From Streptomyces sp. A2-16 (lineage in GTDB: Bacteria; Actinomycetota; Actinomycetes; Streptomycetales; Streptomycetaceae), in NCBI RefSeq assembly GCF_018128905.1, contig NZ_CP063808.1, forward strand, positions 6,634,001 to 6,698,000: 64,000 nt of DNA, given 5' to 3'. Positions 36,336 to 45,509 of this stretch are shown one piece after another. Both the position numbers and the translations under genes were made by a program. Each line of letters starts with the position of its first letter. The stretch's first letter is position 1. Under the pieces are notes generated by a model. That model saw only the letters and a list, made by a program, of their open reading frames with translations, was not told where the DNA came from and made no database searches.

Positions 36336-36744
36336 GCTTCAGGTCCTTGAGCCGGCCCAGCAGGCCGTTCACGAACGAGGGCGACTCGTCCGTGGAGAAC
36401 TCCTTGGCCAGCTGCACCATCTCGTCGAGCACCACCGCGTCCGGCGTCTCGTCGGCCCAGATCAGCTCGTAGGCGCCCAGACGCAGGAGGTTGCGGTCGA
36501 CGACCGGCATACGGTCCAGCGTCCAGCCGACCGAGTACTGCGCGATCAGCTCGTCGATGCGCTTCGCGTGCTGCGCGTAGCCCTCGACCAGCTGCATCGT
36601 GTACTCGCTCACCGGCGGCTGCCGGGTGTCGTCCCGGGAGAGCCGGATCCAGTCCGCGAGGACCGTCTGGACATCGACGCCGCGCTGGTCGCCCTCGAAG
36701 AGGATCTGGAAGGCGCGCTTGCGGGCCGTGTTGCGGGCAGCCAC
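36310..36744 (-). CDS. nusB: Transcription antitermination factor NusB
   Basis: This 144-aa all-helical RNA-binding protein acts with NusE (S10) in rRNA antitermination. It has the ARKRAFQILFEGDQRG opening and YSVGWTLDRMPVVDRNLLRLGAYEL core. The GTG start at 36744 lies 2 nt past the efp stop, so it is co-transcribed with efp. Its last codons lie in a 23-bp tandem repeat. Confidence 0.97.
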   Translation of the reverse strand: MAARNTARKRAFQILFEGDQRGVDVQTVLADWIRLSRDDTRQPPVSEYTMQLVEGYAQHAKRIDELIAQYSVGWTLDRMPVVDRNLLRLGAYELIWADETPDAVVLDEMVQLAKEFSTDESPSFVNGLLGRLKDLKPSLRRDEA

Positions 36745-36746
36745 GG

Positions 36747-37313
36747 TTAGCTGTTCACCCGGCCGAGGTAGTCGCTCGTGCGGGTGTCGACCTTGATCTT
36801 CTCACCGGTGGTGATGAAGAGCGGGACCTGGATCTGGTGACCGGTCTCCAGGGTGGCGGGCTTGGTGCCGCCCGTGGAGCGGTCGCCCTGGACGCCCGGC
36901 TCGGTCTCCTGGATGGTCAGCTCGACGGCGGCAGGCAGCTCGACGAAGAGCACCTCGCCCTCGTGCTGCGCGACGGTCGCGGTGAAGCCCTCGATGAGGA
37001 AGTTCGCGGCGTCGGCGACCGTCTTGCGGTCGATCATCAGCTGGTCGTAGGTCTCCATATCCATGAAGACGAAGTACTCGCCGTCCATGTACGAGAACTG
37101 CATGTCGCGCTTGTCGACAGTGGCCGTCTCGACCTTGACGCCGGCGTTGAACGTCTTGTCGACGACCTTGCCGGACAGCACGTTCTTGAGCTTGGTGCGC
37201 ACGAATGCGGGGCCCTTGCCGGGCTTGACGTGCTGGAACTCGACGACGGACCAGAGCTGGCCGCCTTCGAGCTTGAGCACCAGGCCGTTCTTGAGGTCGT
37301 TCGTGGAAGCCAC
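36747..37313 (-). CDS. efp: Elongation factor P
   Basis: This 188-aa factor rescues ribosomes stalled on polyproline. Three beta-barrel domains are implied by length. The tip loop KPGKGPAFVR near residue 30 carries Lys33, aligned with the E. coli modified Lys34. No modification enzyme (EpmA/EarP type) is encoded in the window. It sits between the M24 protein and nusB, a conserved order. Confidence 0.97.
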   Translation of the reverse strand: MASTNDLKNGLVLKLEGGQLWSVVEFQHVKPGKGPAFVRTKLKNVLSGKVVDKTFNAGVKVETATVDKRDMQFSYMDGEYFVFMDMETYDQLMIDRKTVADAANFLIEGFTATVAQHEGEVLFVELPAAVELTIQETEPGVQGDRSTGGTKPATLETGHQIQVPLFITTGEKIKVDTRTSDYLGRVNS

Positions 37314-37365
37314 GGTTGCGGAATCTCCTGGACTGACGTGGACGACCCCGGCGCACGCACCTTGT

Positions 37366-38472
37366 CTAGAGGGCGAGCAGCTCCTTGGTCGTGATGGTGA
37401 GTAGCTCGGGTCCGCCGTCCGCCTCGGGGCGTACGACGAGCGTGTCATCGATCCGGACGCCGCCCCGTCCCGGGAGGTGGACCCCCGGTTCGACGGTGAC
37501 CGGCACGCAAGCGTCCAGTTTACCCATGGCCGCGGGGGCCAACTGCGGGTCCTCGTCGATTTCCAGTCCGACACCGTGTCCGGTGAGGGCCGGGAGGCCT
37601 TCGTGGTGCCCCGCGGACTCCAGTACCTGGCGGGCCGCCCGGTCCACGTCACGGTAGGCGGCGCCGGGTGCCAGCGCCTCGCGTCCGGCCCGCTGAGCGG
37701 CGAAGACGAGGTCGTACAGCTCGATCTGCCAGTCGGCGGGGGACGTCCCGATGACGAAGGTCCGGCCGATCTCGCAGCGGTAGCCGCGGTAGTTCGCGCC
37801 CAGGCAGACGGAGAGGAAGTCGCCCTCCTCGACGCGGCGGTCGGTGGGTCGGTGGCCGCGGCGGCCGGAGTTCGGGCCGGTGCCGACGGAGGTGGTGAAG
37901 GCCGGGCCGTCGGCGCCGTGGTCGACCAGGCGCCGCTCCAGTTCGAGGGCGAGGTGTCGCTCGGTGCGGCCGACGAGGATGGACTCCAGGAGTTCGCCCA
38001 GGGCCTGGTCGGCGATCTCGGCGCCGATGCGCAGGCTGGAGATCTCCTCCTCGTCCTTGATGACGCGGAGCTGTTCGACCGCACCACCGAGGTCGGCGAG
38101 GCGCAGGCGTGGGGCGACGGAGCGGATCGCCCGGTGCCGGGCGACCGTGAGGTGCTGTTCCTCCACGGCGAGCGAGTCGGCGCCCTGCTCGGCGGCGAGG
38201 TCCGCCGCGGCCACCGCGGGGTCGCCGGCGGCACCGGGGAGGGTGTGGACGCGCAGGAACTCGTCGGGGCGGCCGATGCCGGGACGTTCGTCCGGGGGGC
38301 TGGTGCACACCAGCAGGTCCTCGGTCCTGCCGAGCAGCAGGGCGCTGCCCCGCGAAGCCGCTCCCGCGAGGTAGCGGACGTTGGCCGGGCGGGAGATCAG
38401 CGCGGATTGGCTGCCGCCGGCCTGGCAGCGGTCGCGCAAGCGGGCTCTGCGGGTGGCGTACACCTCTGACAT
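37366..38472 (-). CDS. M24-family (Xaa-Pro peptidase-like) protein with altered metal ligands
   Basis: This 368-aa protein has an N-terminal creatinase-like domain (residues 1-130) and a pita-bread M24 domain. Standard enzymes use Asp, Asp, His, Glu, Glu to bind two metals. Here the positions read Cys223 (VCLGANYRGY), Glu234 (CEIGRT), His299 (TGHGVGLEI), Glu328 (VEPGVH) and Asp342 (GVRIDD). Three of five differ, so dinuclear catalysis is doubtful. It precedes efp, the usual place of pepQ. Activity may be changed or lost. Confidence 0.8.
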   Translation of the reverse strand: MSEVYATRRARLRDRCQAGGSQSALISRPANVRYLAGAASRGSALLLGRTEDLLVCTSPPDERPGIGRPDEFLRVHTLPGAAGDPAVAAADLAAEQGADSLAVEEQHLTVARHRAIRSVAPRLRLADLGGAVEQLRVIKDEEEISSLRIGAEIADQALGELLESILVGRTERHLALELERRLVDHGADGPAFTTSVGTGPNSGRRGHRPTDRRVEEGDFLSVCLGANYRGYRCEIGRTFVIGTSPADWQIELYDLVFAAQRAGREALAPGAAYRDVDRAARQVLESAGHHEGLPALTGHGVGLEIDEDPQLAPAAMGKLDACVPVTVEPGVHLPGRGGVRIDDTLVVRPEADGGPELLTITTKELLAL

Positions 38473-38531
38473 GACTCGAGCGTAGGAGTCATCTCGGTGC
38501 GGCGCCGTTCGGGAGAGGCCGAGTGGGGGCC

Positions 38532-38647
38532 GGTCGTCGTCTACAGGCTCGGCGGGGGCTGGTTGTCGTCTCCGGGCCCGGTGGGGACTGGTCGTTGTCT
38601 ACAAGGCTCGGCGGGGGCCGGTCGTCGTCTCCGGGCCCGGTGGGGCT
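38532..38647. repeat. 29/58-bp tandem repeats followed by an intergenic-element relic
   Basis: Four degenerate units of 28-30 nt start at 38532, 38561, 38590 and 38620, alternating two types to give a 58-nt higher period. Immediately after, 38647-38672 reads GGTCGCGCAGTTCCCC, resembling the same common Streptomyces element seen inverted at 14411. They lie upstream of the M24-efp-nusB genes. Confidence 0.75.
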
Positions 38648-38694
38648 GGTCGCGCAGTTCCCCAGGCCCCTGCGTGGGTCCGGGTCCGCCCCCG

Positions 38695-39600
38695 CTACCA
38701 GCTCGGCGGGCTTGCGATCGACCTCGCCAGCACGTCGTCCAGGACCCTCGCCGTCTGCGGTACGTCCATCTGACTGTTGTCGATGATCGGCAGGCCCGAG
38801 CCGTACCACCCCGCCATCCGGCCGTGGATCCGCGCGACCTCTTCGTCCGTCAGACGGCGGTTGCCGGACCGTTCCGCGTTGCGCTCCAGGACGATCTCCA
38901 GGCCCGGCAGCAGCACCACCGGCAGCAGCCCGGGGCCCACGTGCCGCTTCCAGCCGCCGAGGCCGACCACCGGCCGGTCCGGGAAGACCGCGTCGTCGAG
39001 GATGCAGGAGATGCCGTTGGCAAGGAAGTTGCGGGCGGCGAAGCCGCAGGTGCGGCGGGCGAGGCGGTACTGCGCCTCGGAGTGGTCGTTCCAGCCGGAC
39101 TGCGGGTCGGCGAAGCCCGAGCGGACCCACTCGCGCACGTCGTCGAGGCTGATGTGGGCGGTGGGGACCCGGCGATGGTCGGCCCAGTACTTGGCGACGC
39201 TCGTCTTTCCGGCGCCCGCCGGACCGATGAGCAGCACCGCGAGGGTGGTGCCCGCGGGGTCGGGCGTGGCGGCGGGCGGGCTGCTGGGGGCGCCCACGGG
39301 GGCGCCGGGCGGCAGCGGCACATGGCCGGTGGTGTCAGGCACCGGCCCCGGTGAATGCGGCGGCGCGGGTGGGACCGGGGAGTGCTGCGGCGCCGGCGGT
39401 ATCTGGGAGTGCGGTGGCGTCTGCGGTACCGGAGCCGGGGTGAAGCCCGGTGCCGGGGGCGGTGGGGGCACCGGGGCAGAGCCCTGGTGCGCACCCGGGT
39501 GATGCGGTCCCGGGTGGTGTGCGGCCGGCGACCAGCCTTCGGCCGATCCGTGCCCCGGCTGGTGGGGCGGCGGCAGCGGAGAACCCACTGCGTGCTGCAT
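38695..39600 (-). CDS. P-loop kinase-like protein with Pro-rich N-terminus
   Basis: This 301-aa protein has two parts. Residues 1-115 are Pro, His and Gly-rich and surely disordered. The C-terminal part is a zeta-toxin/AAA_33-like kinase fold: Walker A LLIGPAGAGKTSVAKYW near 130, TAHISLDDVREW near 150 and a late Arg-rich LERNAERSGNRRL lid near 245. The phosphate acceptor is unknown. ATG at 39600 was chosen because upstream codons lack family signal. It has a 292-nt gap to aroB with no gene. Confidence 0.75.
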   Translation of the reverse strand: MQHAVGSPLPPPHQPGHGSAEGWSPAAHHPGPHHPGAHQGSAPVPPPPPAPGFTPAPVPQTPPHSQIPPAPQHSPVPPAPPHSPGPVPDTTGHVPLPPGAPVGAPSSPPAATPDPAGTTLAVLLIGPAGAGKTSVAKYWADHRRVPTAHISLDDVREWVRSGFADPQSGWNDHSEAQYRLARRTCGFAARNFLANGISCILDDAVFPDRPVVGLGGWKRHVGPGLLPVVLLPGLEIVLERNAERSGNRRLTDEEVARIHGRMAGWYGSGLPIIDNSQMDVPQTARVLDDVLARSIASPPSW

Positions 39601-39892
39601 CCGGTGCCACTCCGTCTCGTCTTTTTCGGCTCGCTCGCCTCCGGGACGCCAGCGTCGGTGCCGGGAGTCCGACCGCGCGCGGCCCGAAGGCCCGCCGCCC
39701 GCTCGTCCTCTCGTCTCCGACGCGCCCCTCCGGCTCACTCGCGTCAGGCTGATCGGCGCTGGTTACGGGGTGGTGCACACCCCGCTCGCCACCGAACGGT
39801 ACCGCCCCCGGCCCGCGTTTGGTGAAACGACCGGGGGCGCCCCGAAGTGCCCCTGCCGCAAGGCGAATCCGGCGGAACGCCCGTCGCGGGAC

Positions 39893-40984
39893 TTACTGGC
39901 CGACCTCGCCGTACGCGGCGAGCAGGACCGCCGGGTCCGGGCCCTCCAGGACGGTGGGCTTGCCCAGTCCGTCCAGGACGATGAACCGCAGCAGGTTGCC
40001 GCGGGACTTCTTGTCGACCTTCATGGTCTCCAGGAGCTTTGGCCACTGGTCGTAGCGGTAGTGCAGCGGCAGTCCGACCGACTCCAGGACCGTGCGGTGG
40101 CGGTCGGCGGTCGCATCGTCCAACCGGCCCGCCAGACGGCCCAGTTCGGCGGCGAAGTGCATGCCCACGGCCACCGCGGCGCCGTGCCGCCACTTGTACC
40201 GTTCGTTCTTCTCGATGGCATGGGCGAGCGTGTGGCCGTAGTTGAGGATCTCCCTGAGGCCCGACTCCTTGAGGTCGGAGGAGACCACCTCGGCCTTGAC
40301 CCGGATCGAGCGCTCGATGAGCTCGGCGGTGTGCGGGCCCGCCGGAGTGCGCGCGGCCTCGGGGTCGGACTCGATGAGCTCCAGGATCGCCGGGTCGGCG
40401 ATGAACCCGGCCTTGATGATCTCGGCGAGCCCGGAGACGTAGTCGTTGACGGGCAGCGAGTCCAGCGCGGCCAGGTCGCACAGGACTCCGGCCGGCGGGT
40501 GGAAGGCGCCGACGAGGTTCTTGCCCTCAGCGGTGTTGATGCCCGTCTTGCCACCGACGGCCGCGTCGACCATGGCGAGCACGGTGGTCGGGATGGCGAT
40601 CCAGCGCACCCCGCGCAGCCAGGTCGCGGCCACGAAACCGGCGAGGTCGGTGGTCGCGCCGCCGCCGACGCCAACCACGACGTCGGAGCGGGTGAAGCCG
40701 GACTGGCCGAGCGCCTTCCAGCAGTAGGCGGCGACCTCGGCGGTCTTGGCCTCCTCCGCGTTCGGGACCTGGATGGCGACGGCCTCGAAGCCCTGCTCGG
40801 CGAGGTCGGCGCGCAGCGCGTCCCCGGTGTCCGCGAGCGCCTCGGGGTGGATGACAGCGACCCGCTGCGCCTTCTCCCCGACCAACGCGCCGAGCTCGCC
40901 CAGGAGTTGACGTCCCACCAGGACCTCGTAGGGCTCGCTTCCCGCGGTGCCGCCGACCTGGATGCGCGTCACTGCCTCGCTCAT
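39893..40984 (-). CDS. aroB: 3-dehydroquinate synthase
   Basis: This 363-aa NAD- and zinc-dependent enzyme performs the second shikimate step. VVVGVGGGATTDLAGFVAATWLRG near residue 100 binds NAD. The metal site uses Glu of GLAEIIKAG near 190 and His of NYGHTLAHAIE near 255. ATG overlaps the aroK stop as ATGA. Confidence 0.97.
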   Translation of the reverse strand: MSEAVTRIQVGGTAGSEPYEVLVGRQLLGELGALVGEKAQRVAVIHPEALADTGDALRADLAEQGFEAVAIQVPNAEEAKTAEVAAYCWKALGQSGFTRSDVVVGVGGGATTDLAGFVAATWLRGVRWIAIPTTVLAMVDAAVGGKTGINTAEGKNLVGAFHPPAGVLCDLAALDSLPVNDYVSGLAEIIKAGFIADPAILELIESDPEAARTPAGPHTAELIERSIRVKAEVVSSDLKESGLREILNYGHTLAHAIEKNERYKWRHGAAVAVGMHFAAELGRLAGRLDDATADRHRTVLESVGLPLHYRYDQWPKLLETMKVDKKSRGNLLRFIVLDGLGKPTVLEGPDPAVLLAAYGEVGQ

Positions 40985-41493
40985 ACTTCCTTCAACTCCA
41001 GTGCGTCCAGCGCGATTTGGGTGACTTCTTCGGGCGTACGGCCGTCGGTTGCCACGACCGCCGTGGCGATCGACTCGTACAGCGAGCGCCTGGCCTCCAT
41101 CAGCTCGCGCCACTGCTTGCGCGGGTTGACCGCGAGCAGCGGCCGCGCGGCGTTCAGGCCGGTGCGCTTGACCGCCTCCTCGACGTCCATCGACAGGTAC
41201 ACCACCTGCTGCCCGGCCAGCAGGGCGCGGGTGTCCGCGTCCAGGATCGAGCCGCCGCCCAGCGCCAGGACGCCGTCGTGCTCGGCGAGCGCCCGCGCCA
41301 CCGCGGCCTTCTCGATGGCCCGGAAGACCGGCTCGCCCTCGTCGACGAAGATCTCCGCGATCGTGCGGCCCTGCTCGGCGACGATGTCCTCGTCGGTGTC
41401 CCGGTAGCCCGTGCCGAGCCGGTCGGCCAGCAGTTGCCCGACCGTCGACTTGCCCACACCCATCGGACCGACGAGCACCACCAGAGGGCTCAT
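40981..41493 (-). CDS. aroK: Shikimate kinase
   Basis: This 170-aa kinase phosphorylates shikimate at the 3-hydroxyl. The P-loop GPMGVGKST starts at residue 9, the shikimate-binding DTDEDI near 32, LALGGGSI near 77 and the lid RPLLAV near 117. It overlaps both neighbours by 4 nt (ATGA), giving a tight aroC-aroK-aroB unit. Confidence 0.97.
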   Translation of the reverse strand: MSPLVVLVGPMGVGKSTVGQLLADRLGTGYRDTDEDIVAEQGRTIAEIFVDEGEPVFRAIEKAAVARALAEHDGVLALGGGSILDADTRALLAGQQVVYLSMDVEEAVKRTGLNAARPLLAVNPRKQWRELMEARRSLYESIATAVVATDGRTPEEVTQIALDALELKEV

Positions 41494-42674
41494 CGGATGG
41501 CCAGGTTCTCGAGGTACGAGCGCACGTTGCGGCGGGTCTCGGGCACCGAGTCGCCGCCGAACTTCTCCGCCACCGCGTCCGCCAGGACGAGCGCGACCAT
41601 GGCCTCGGCGACGATGCCGGCGGCGGGGACCGCGGAGACGTCGGAGCGCTGGTGGTGTGCCTGCGTGGCCTCACCGGTGGTCACGTCGACGGTCTGCAGG
41701 GCGCGCGGCACGGTCGCGATGGGCTTCATCGCCGCCCGCACCCGCAGCAGCTCACCCGTGGACAGACCGCCCTCGGTCCCGCCCGAGCGGCCGGAGACGC
41801 GGCGGATGCCCTCGGGGGTGTTCACGATCTCGTCGTGCGCCTTCGAGCCCGGCACCCGCGCCAGCTCGAAACCGTCACCCAGCTCGACACCCTTGATCGC
41901 CTGGATGCCCATGAGCGCACCGGCGAGCCGGGCGTCCAGCTTGCGGTCCCAGTGCACGTGGGAGCCGAGGCCCACCGGCACGCCGTAGGCCAGGATCTCC
42001 ACCACACCACCGAGGGTGTCGCCGTCCTTGTGGGCCTGGTCGACCTCGGCCACCATCGCCTTCGAGGTGTCCGCGTCCAGGCAGCGCAGCGGGTCCGCGT
42101 CCAGCTTCTCGACGTCCGCCGGGGTCGGGTACACCCCGGCCGGGGCCTTCACAGAGCACAGCTCGACGACGTGCGAGACGATCTCGATGCCGGTCGTCTC
42201 CTTGAGGTACGAGCGGGCCACCGCGCCCAGCGCCACCCGGGCCGCCGTCTCCCGCGCAGAGGCACGCTCCAGGATCGGCCGGGCCTCGTCGAAGCCGTAC
42301 TTCTGCATGCCCGCGAGGTCGGCGTGGCCGGGGCGCGGACGGGTCAGGGGCGCATTGCGCGCGAGGCCGGCCAGGATCTCCGGGTCGACGGGGTCGGCCG
42401 ACATGACCTGCTCCCACTTCGGCCACTCGGTGTTGCCCACCATGATCGCGACCGGGGAACCGAGGCTGAGACCGTGGCGGACACCGCCGAGGAACGTGAC
42501 CTGGTCCTGCTCGAACTTCATCCGGGCACCGCGGCCATAACCCAGCCGACGCCTCGCCAGATGATCCGCCACCAGCTCCGTGGTGATCGGCACACCGGCG
42601 GGAAGCCCCTCCAGCGTCGCCACGAGTGCGGGACCATGGGACTCCCCCGCGGTCAGCCAGCGCAACCTGCTCAA
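41490..42674 (-). CDS. aroC: Chorismate synthase
   Basis: This 394-aa FMN-dependent enzyme makes chorismate. It opens with RWLTAGESHGPALVATLEG and has the family signatures GRGARMKFEQD near 48 and RPRPGHADLAG near 110. The start is TTG, supported by AGGAGCACCG just upstream; no better start exists. Length is usual for actinobacteria. Confidence 0.97.
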   Translation of the reverse strand: MSRLRWLTAGESHGPALVATLEGLPAGVPITTELVADHLARRRLGYGRGARMKFEQDQVTFLGGVRHGLSLGSPVAIMVGNTEWPKWEQVMSADPVDPEILAGLARNAPLTRPRPGHADLAGMQKYGFDEARPILERASARETAARVALGAVARSYLKETTGIEIVSHVVELCSVKAPAGVYPTPADVEKLDADPLRCLDADTSKAMVAEVDQAHKDGDTLGGVVEILAYGVPVGLGSHVHWDRKLDARLAGALMGIQAIKGVELGDGFELARVPGSKAHDEIVNTPEGIRRVSGRSGGTEGGLSTGELLRVRAAMKPIATVPRALQTVDVTTGEATQAHHQRSDVSAVPAAGIVAEAMVALVLADAVAEKFGGDSVPETRRNVRSYLENLAIR

Positions 42675-42827
42675 CGGTGCTCCTCAGTGCTCGCGCCCTG
42701 GTACTGCCCTGCTTACGCGCGTCCTCGCGTACGGCAACGGCGCGACCAGGTGCGCGGCCCCGGCCGGCCACCTCCGATCCTCCCACGTCCTGCGGCGACG
42801 ACCGGTCACAGGTCCAGCAGACGGACG

Positions 42828-43667
42828 TCAGCGGGCCGCCAGCGCGTGCTCCCCCGCCTTCCGCATGGCCTCCACAGGTGCGGGGCCGAGGCCCGTCATC
42901 TGCTCGACCTGGAGCACCGCCTGGTGCACCAGCAGGTCAAGGCCGCCGACCACGGCCCCGCCGGTCATCGACCAGCGGGCGGCCAGTTCGGTCGGCCAGG
43001 GGTCGTAGAGCACGTCGAACAGGACCGTGGGGCGCTCCGGTACGGCGTGGGCGAGCGTGTCCGTGGCTCCTGCGGGGGTGGTGGCGATCACCAGGGGGGC
43101 GCGCAGGGCCTCGGCGGCGTCGGCCCAGTCGGCGGTGCGGAGCTCGACGTCGAGGCGCTCGCCCCACTGCCGCATCTCGGCGGCCCGGGCCTCGCTTCGG
43201 ACGTAGGCGACGACCTCGCCGGTGCAGATCCGGGCGAGCGCGGCGAGCGCGGAGGAGGCGGTGGCGCCGGCGCCGAGGACGGCCGCCGAGTCGACCTGCT
43301 CGATGCCCCGCTCCCCGAGGGCGGCGACCATCCCCGGGATGTCGGTGTTGTCGCCGACGCGGCGGCCGTCCTCGGTGCACACGACCGTGTTGACCGCCTC
43401 CACCGAGGCGGCCGTCTCACTGATCTCGTCGAGCAGCGGGATGACCGCCCGCTTGAGCGGCATGGTCACCGACAGTCCGGCCCACTCGGGGCCGAGCCCC
43501 TCGACGAACCCGGGCAGGGCGGCCTCGTCGAGTTCGAAGCGGTCGTACGACCAGCCTGTGAGTCCCAGCTCCTGGTAGGCGGCCCGGTGCAGGACCGGTG
43601 ACAGGGAGTGGGTGATGGGCTTGCCGAGGACGGCGGCCCGGCGGGCGTCAACTGCCCGTGCTTGCAT
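42828..43667 (-). CDS. aroE: Shikimate dehydrogenase
   Basis: This 279-aa NADPH enzyme reduces 3-dehydroshikimate. HSLSPVLHRAAY near residue 20 binds substrate, and MPLKRAVIPL near 69 includes the catalytic Lys. NTVV near 92 and VLGAGATASSALAAL near 129 follow, the latter the NADP loop. Its ATG lies inside the end of mltG (20-nt overlap). A 153-nt gap separates it from aroC. Confidence 0.95.
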   Translation of the reverse strand: MQARAVDARRAAVLGKPITHSLSPVLHRAAYQELGLTGWSYDRFELDEAALPGFVEGLGPEWAGLSVTMPLKRAVIPLLDEISETAASVEAVNTVVCTEDGRRVGDNTDIPGMVAALGERGIEQVDSAAVLGAGATASSALAALARICTGEVVAYVRSEARAAEMRQWGERLDVELRTADWADAAEALRAPLVIATTPAGATDTLAHAVPERPTVLFDVLYDPWPTELAARWSMTGGAVVGGLDLLVHQAVLQVEQMTGLGPAPVEAMRKAGEHALAAR

Positions 43668-45387
43668 CGAACTTGTCCTTGAGCCTCAGGAATTCAGCGT
43701 GCGTCTTGGCGAATTCGGTGGTCTTCACACCGTCGGTGGCGACGAAGTAGTACCAGCCCTGGTCGGTCGGATTCAGTGCCGCCTTCAGCGCGACATCGCC
43801 CGGATTGTCGATCGGACCGGGCGGCAGACCCTTGTTCGTGTACGTGTTGTACGGGTCCTTGTTGCTCTTGATCTCCGACTCGCCGATGTGGATGTTGCTC
43901 TCGTTCTTCAGGTAATTGAAGGTCGAGTCGAACTGGAGCAGGCCGTAGGTCTCGGGATTCGCGAGATTGAGGCGGTTGTAGACCACCTCCGCCATCTTGC
44001 GGTAGTCCTCCTCGGTCTTCCCCTCGGCCTGGACGAGGCTCGCGACCGTGATGACCTGCAGCGGGTTGTCCAGCTTGAGCGCCTTGGCCTTCGCCTCCAG
44101 GTCGTACTTGCCGTACTGCGAGGCGGCCTGGGTGACCATTTCCTTCAGCACCGTCTCGGGCTTCATGCCCTTCGCCGCCGGATAGGTGCCCGGATAGAGG
44201 AAGCCCTCCAGCGGGTCCTTGATGTCCTCGTTGTCGTTCGCCCAGCTCGGCAGCCCGAGGCTCTTGTACTTCTGCTCGGCGACCTTCTGCGTGGCACCGG
44301 AAGCGAGATCGAGTTTCTCGTCGATCCTCTTGTAGACGACGATGTTCCGCACACCCGGAGCGACCAGCACATTGTTCTGGCTCTTCGGGTCGAGCATCAT
44401 CACGACGGCGCTCTCGGCGGACATCTCCTTCTTCAGGAGATAGGCACCGGCCTGGATCGCCTTGCCCTTGGGGTTCTGCTCCTGGGCGGACACGAAGGCG
44501 TCGACGCTCTTCACGACGCCCGCGTCCTTCAGCAGCCGGCCGATCGCATAGCCGCCCGCGCCCTTGGGGACCTGGACGGTGACCATCTCGCTCGTGCCGT
44601 CCCCGGCATAGTCCGGAGCCGCGCCGAAACGATTTTGGTAGAACTGATACCCGAAGTAACCGACGCCCGCGGTACCGCCGCCGAACACCAGCAGGACCAC
44701 CAGACAGGCGCAGCCGCTCTTGCGCTTCTTGGTCCCTTTGCCGCCCCGGCCCCGCCGGTCACCGCGGCCGCTCTCCGGGTCGTCCGACTCGTCCGGTTCG
44801 TCGTCACCGCCCGCGAAGAAGGCGTGTTCGCCCTGGTCGGGGCCGGGATCCCAGTCGGTCCGTGCCTCCGGTTCGGCGCTCCGACGGCTCGGCGGCTCCG
44901 GCGGCGGGTAGGCGTCGGGGCTGCCGTAGTAGTCCTGCTGCTCGGCGCCGTACGCGCCGGCCTGCTGACCGTAGGGATCCGAGGGGTCGGCAGGGTAGGG
45001 AACCTGCCCCTGGGCGCCGGCCGCCCAGCCGCCCTGGTCGTACGGCTGCTGCGGCTGGCCCTGATAGGCCTGCTGGTCGTACTGCTGCTGGCCGTACTGC
45101 TGCTGGTCGTACTGGTGGTTGTACTGCTGGTGCTGGTCGTACTGGCCGTCGTGCTGCTGCGGGTACTGCTGCTGCGCCTGACCGTAGGCTGCCTGCTGGC
45201 CGTCGCCCCAGCCACCGTTGTCGTACTGGGCCTGCTGCTGCGGCTGCTGCGGATAGTGCTGCGGCTGGCCGCCGTAGGGGGACTGCTGACCCGCAGGGGC
45301 CTGCTGTCCACCCCATCCGTCGTCCCCGTACAACGGGTCCTCCGGATGCCACGGTTCGGAGCCTTGGCCCCGGCCATACTCAGTCAT
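43648..45387 (-). CDS. mltG: MltG-like endolytic murein transglycosylase with Gln-rich tail
   Basis: This 579-aa membrane protein cuts nascent glycan strands to set their length. A cytosolic N-terminus of about 225 residues is rich in Gln, Tyr and Gly (mostly residues 28-150) then acidic and basic patches. One helix follows (CACLVVLLVFGGGTAGVGYF, near 228), and then the extracytoplasmic YceG domain. The catalytic Glu is in VASLVQAEGKTEED near 450. Typical MltG is about 340 residues, so the tail is the odd part. Confidence 0.92.
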   Translation of the reverse strand: MTEYGRGQGSEPWHPEDPLYGDDGWGGQQAPAGQQSPYGGQPQHYPQQPQQQAQYDNGGWGDGQQAAYGQAQQQYPQQHDGQYDQHQQYNHQYDQQQYGQQQYDQQAYQGQPQQPYDQGGWAAGAQGQVPYPADPSDPYGQQAGAYGAEQQDYYGSPDAYPPPEPPSRRSAEPEARTDWDPGPDQGEHAFFAGGDDEPDESDDPESGRGDRRGRGGKGTKKRKSGCACLVVLLVFGGGTAGVGYFGYQFYQNRFGAAPDYAGDGTSEMVTVQVPKGAGGYAIGRLLKDAGVVKSVDAFVSAQEQNPKGKAIQAGAYLLKKEMSAESAVVMMLDPKSQNNVLVAPGVRNIVVYKRIDEKLDLASGATQKVAEQKYKSLGLPSWANDNEDIKDPLEGFLYPGTYPAAKGMKPETVLKEMVTQAASQYGKYDLEAKAKALKLDNPLQVITVASLVQAEGKTEEDYRKMAEVVYNRLNLANPETYGLLQFDSTFNYLKNESNIHIGESEIKSNKDPYNTYTNKGLPPGPIDNPGDVALKAALNPTDQGWYYFVATDGVKTTEFAKTHAEFLRLKDKFDASTGS

Positions 45388-45509
45388 CGATCCCCTAGAG
45401 CCGCGAGGCGGCGGTCACCTGCTTCCACGATTCGGCTACCGCTCCGCCTCTTTCTGTGCGGTGACTGTTCGAATGTCGCCGCATCGCGCGGAACGTTACC
45501 GTATCGCGA

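Noticed and set aside
45060..45270. DNA-level tandem repeat of the GTACTGCTGCTG type
   Set aside because: It is the coding sequence of the Gln/Tyr-rich MltG tail (CAG-rich codons), so it is a protein low-complexity feature rather than a separate repeat element.
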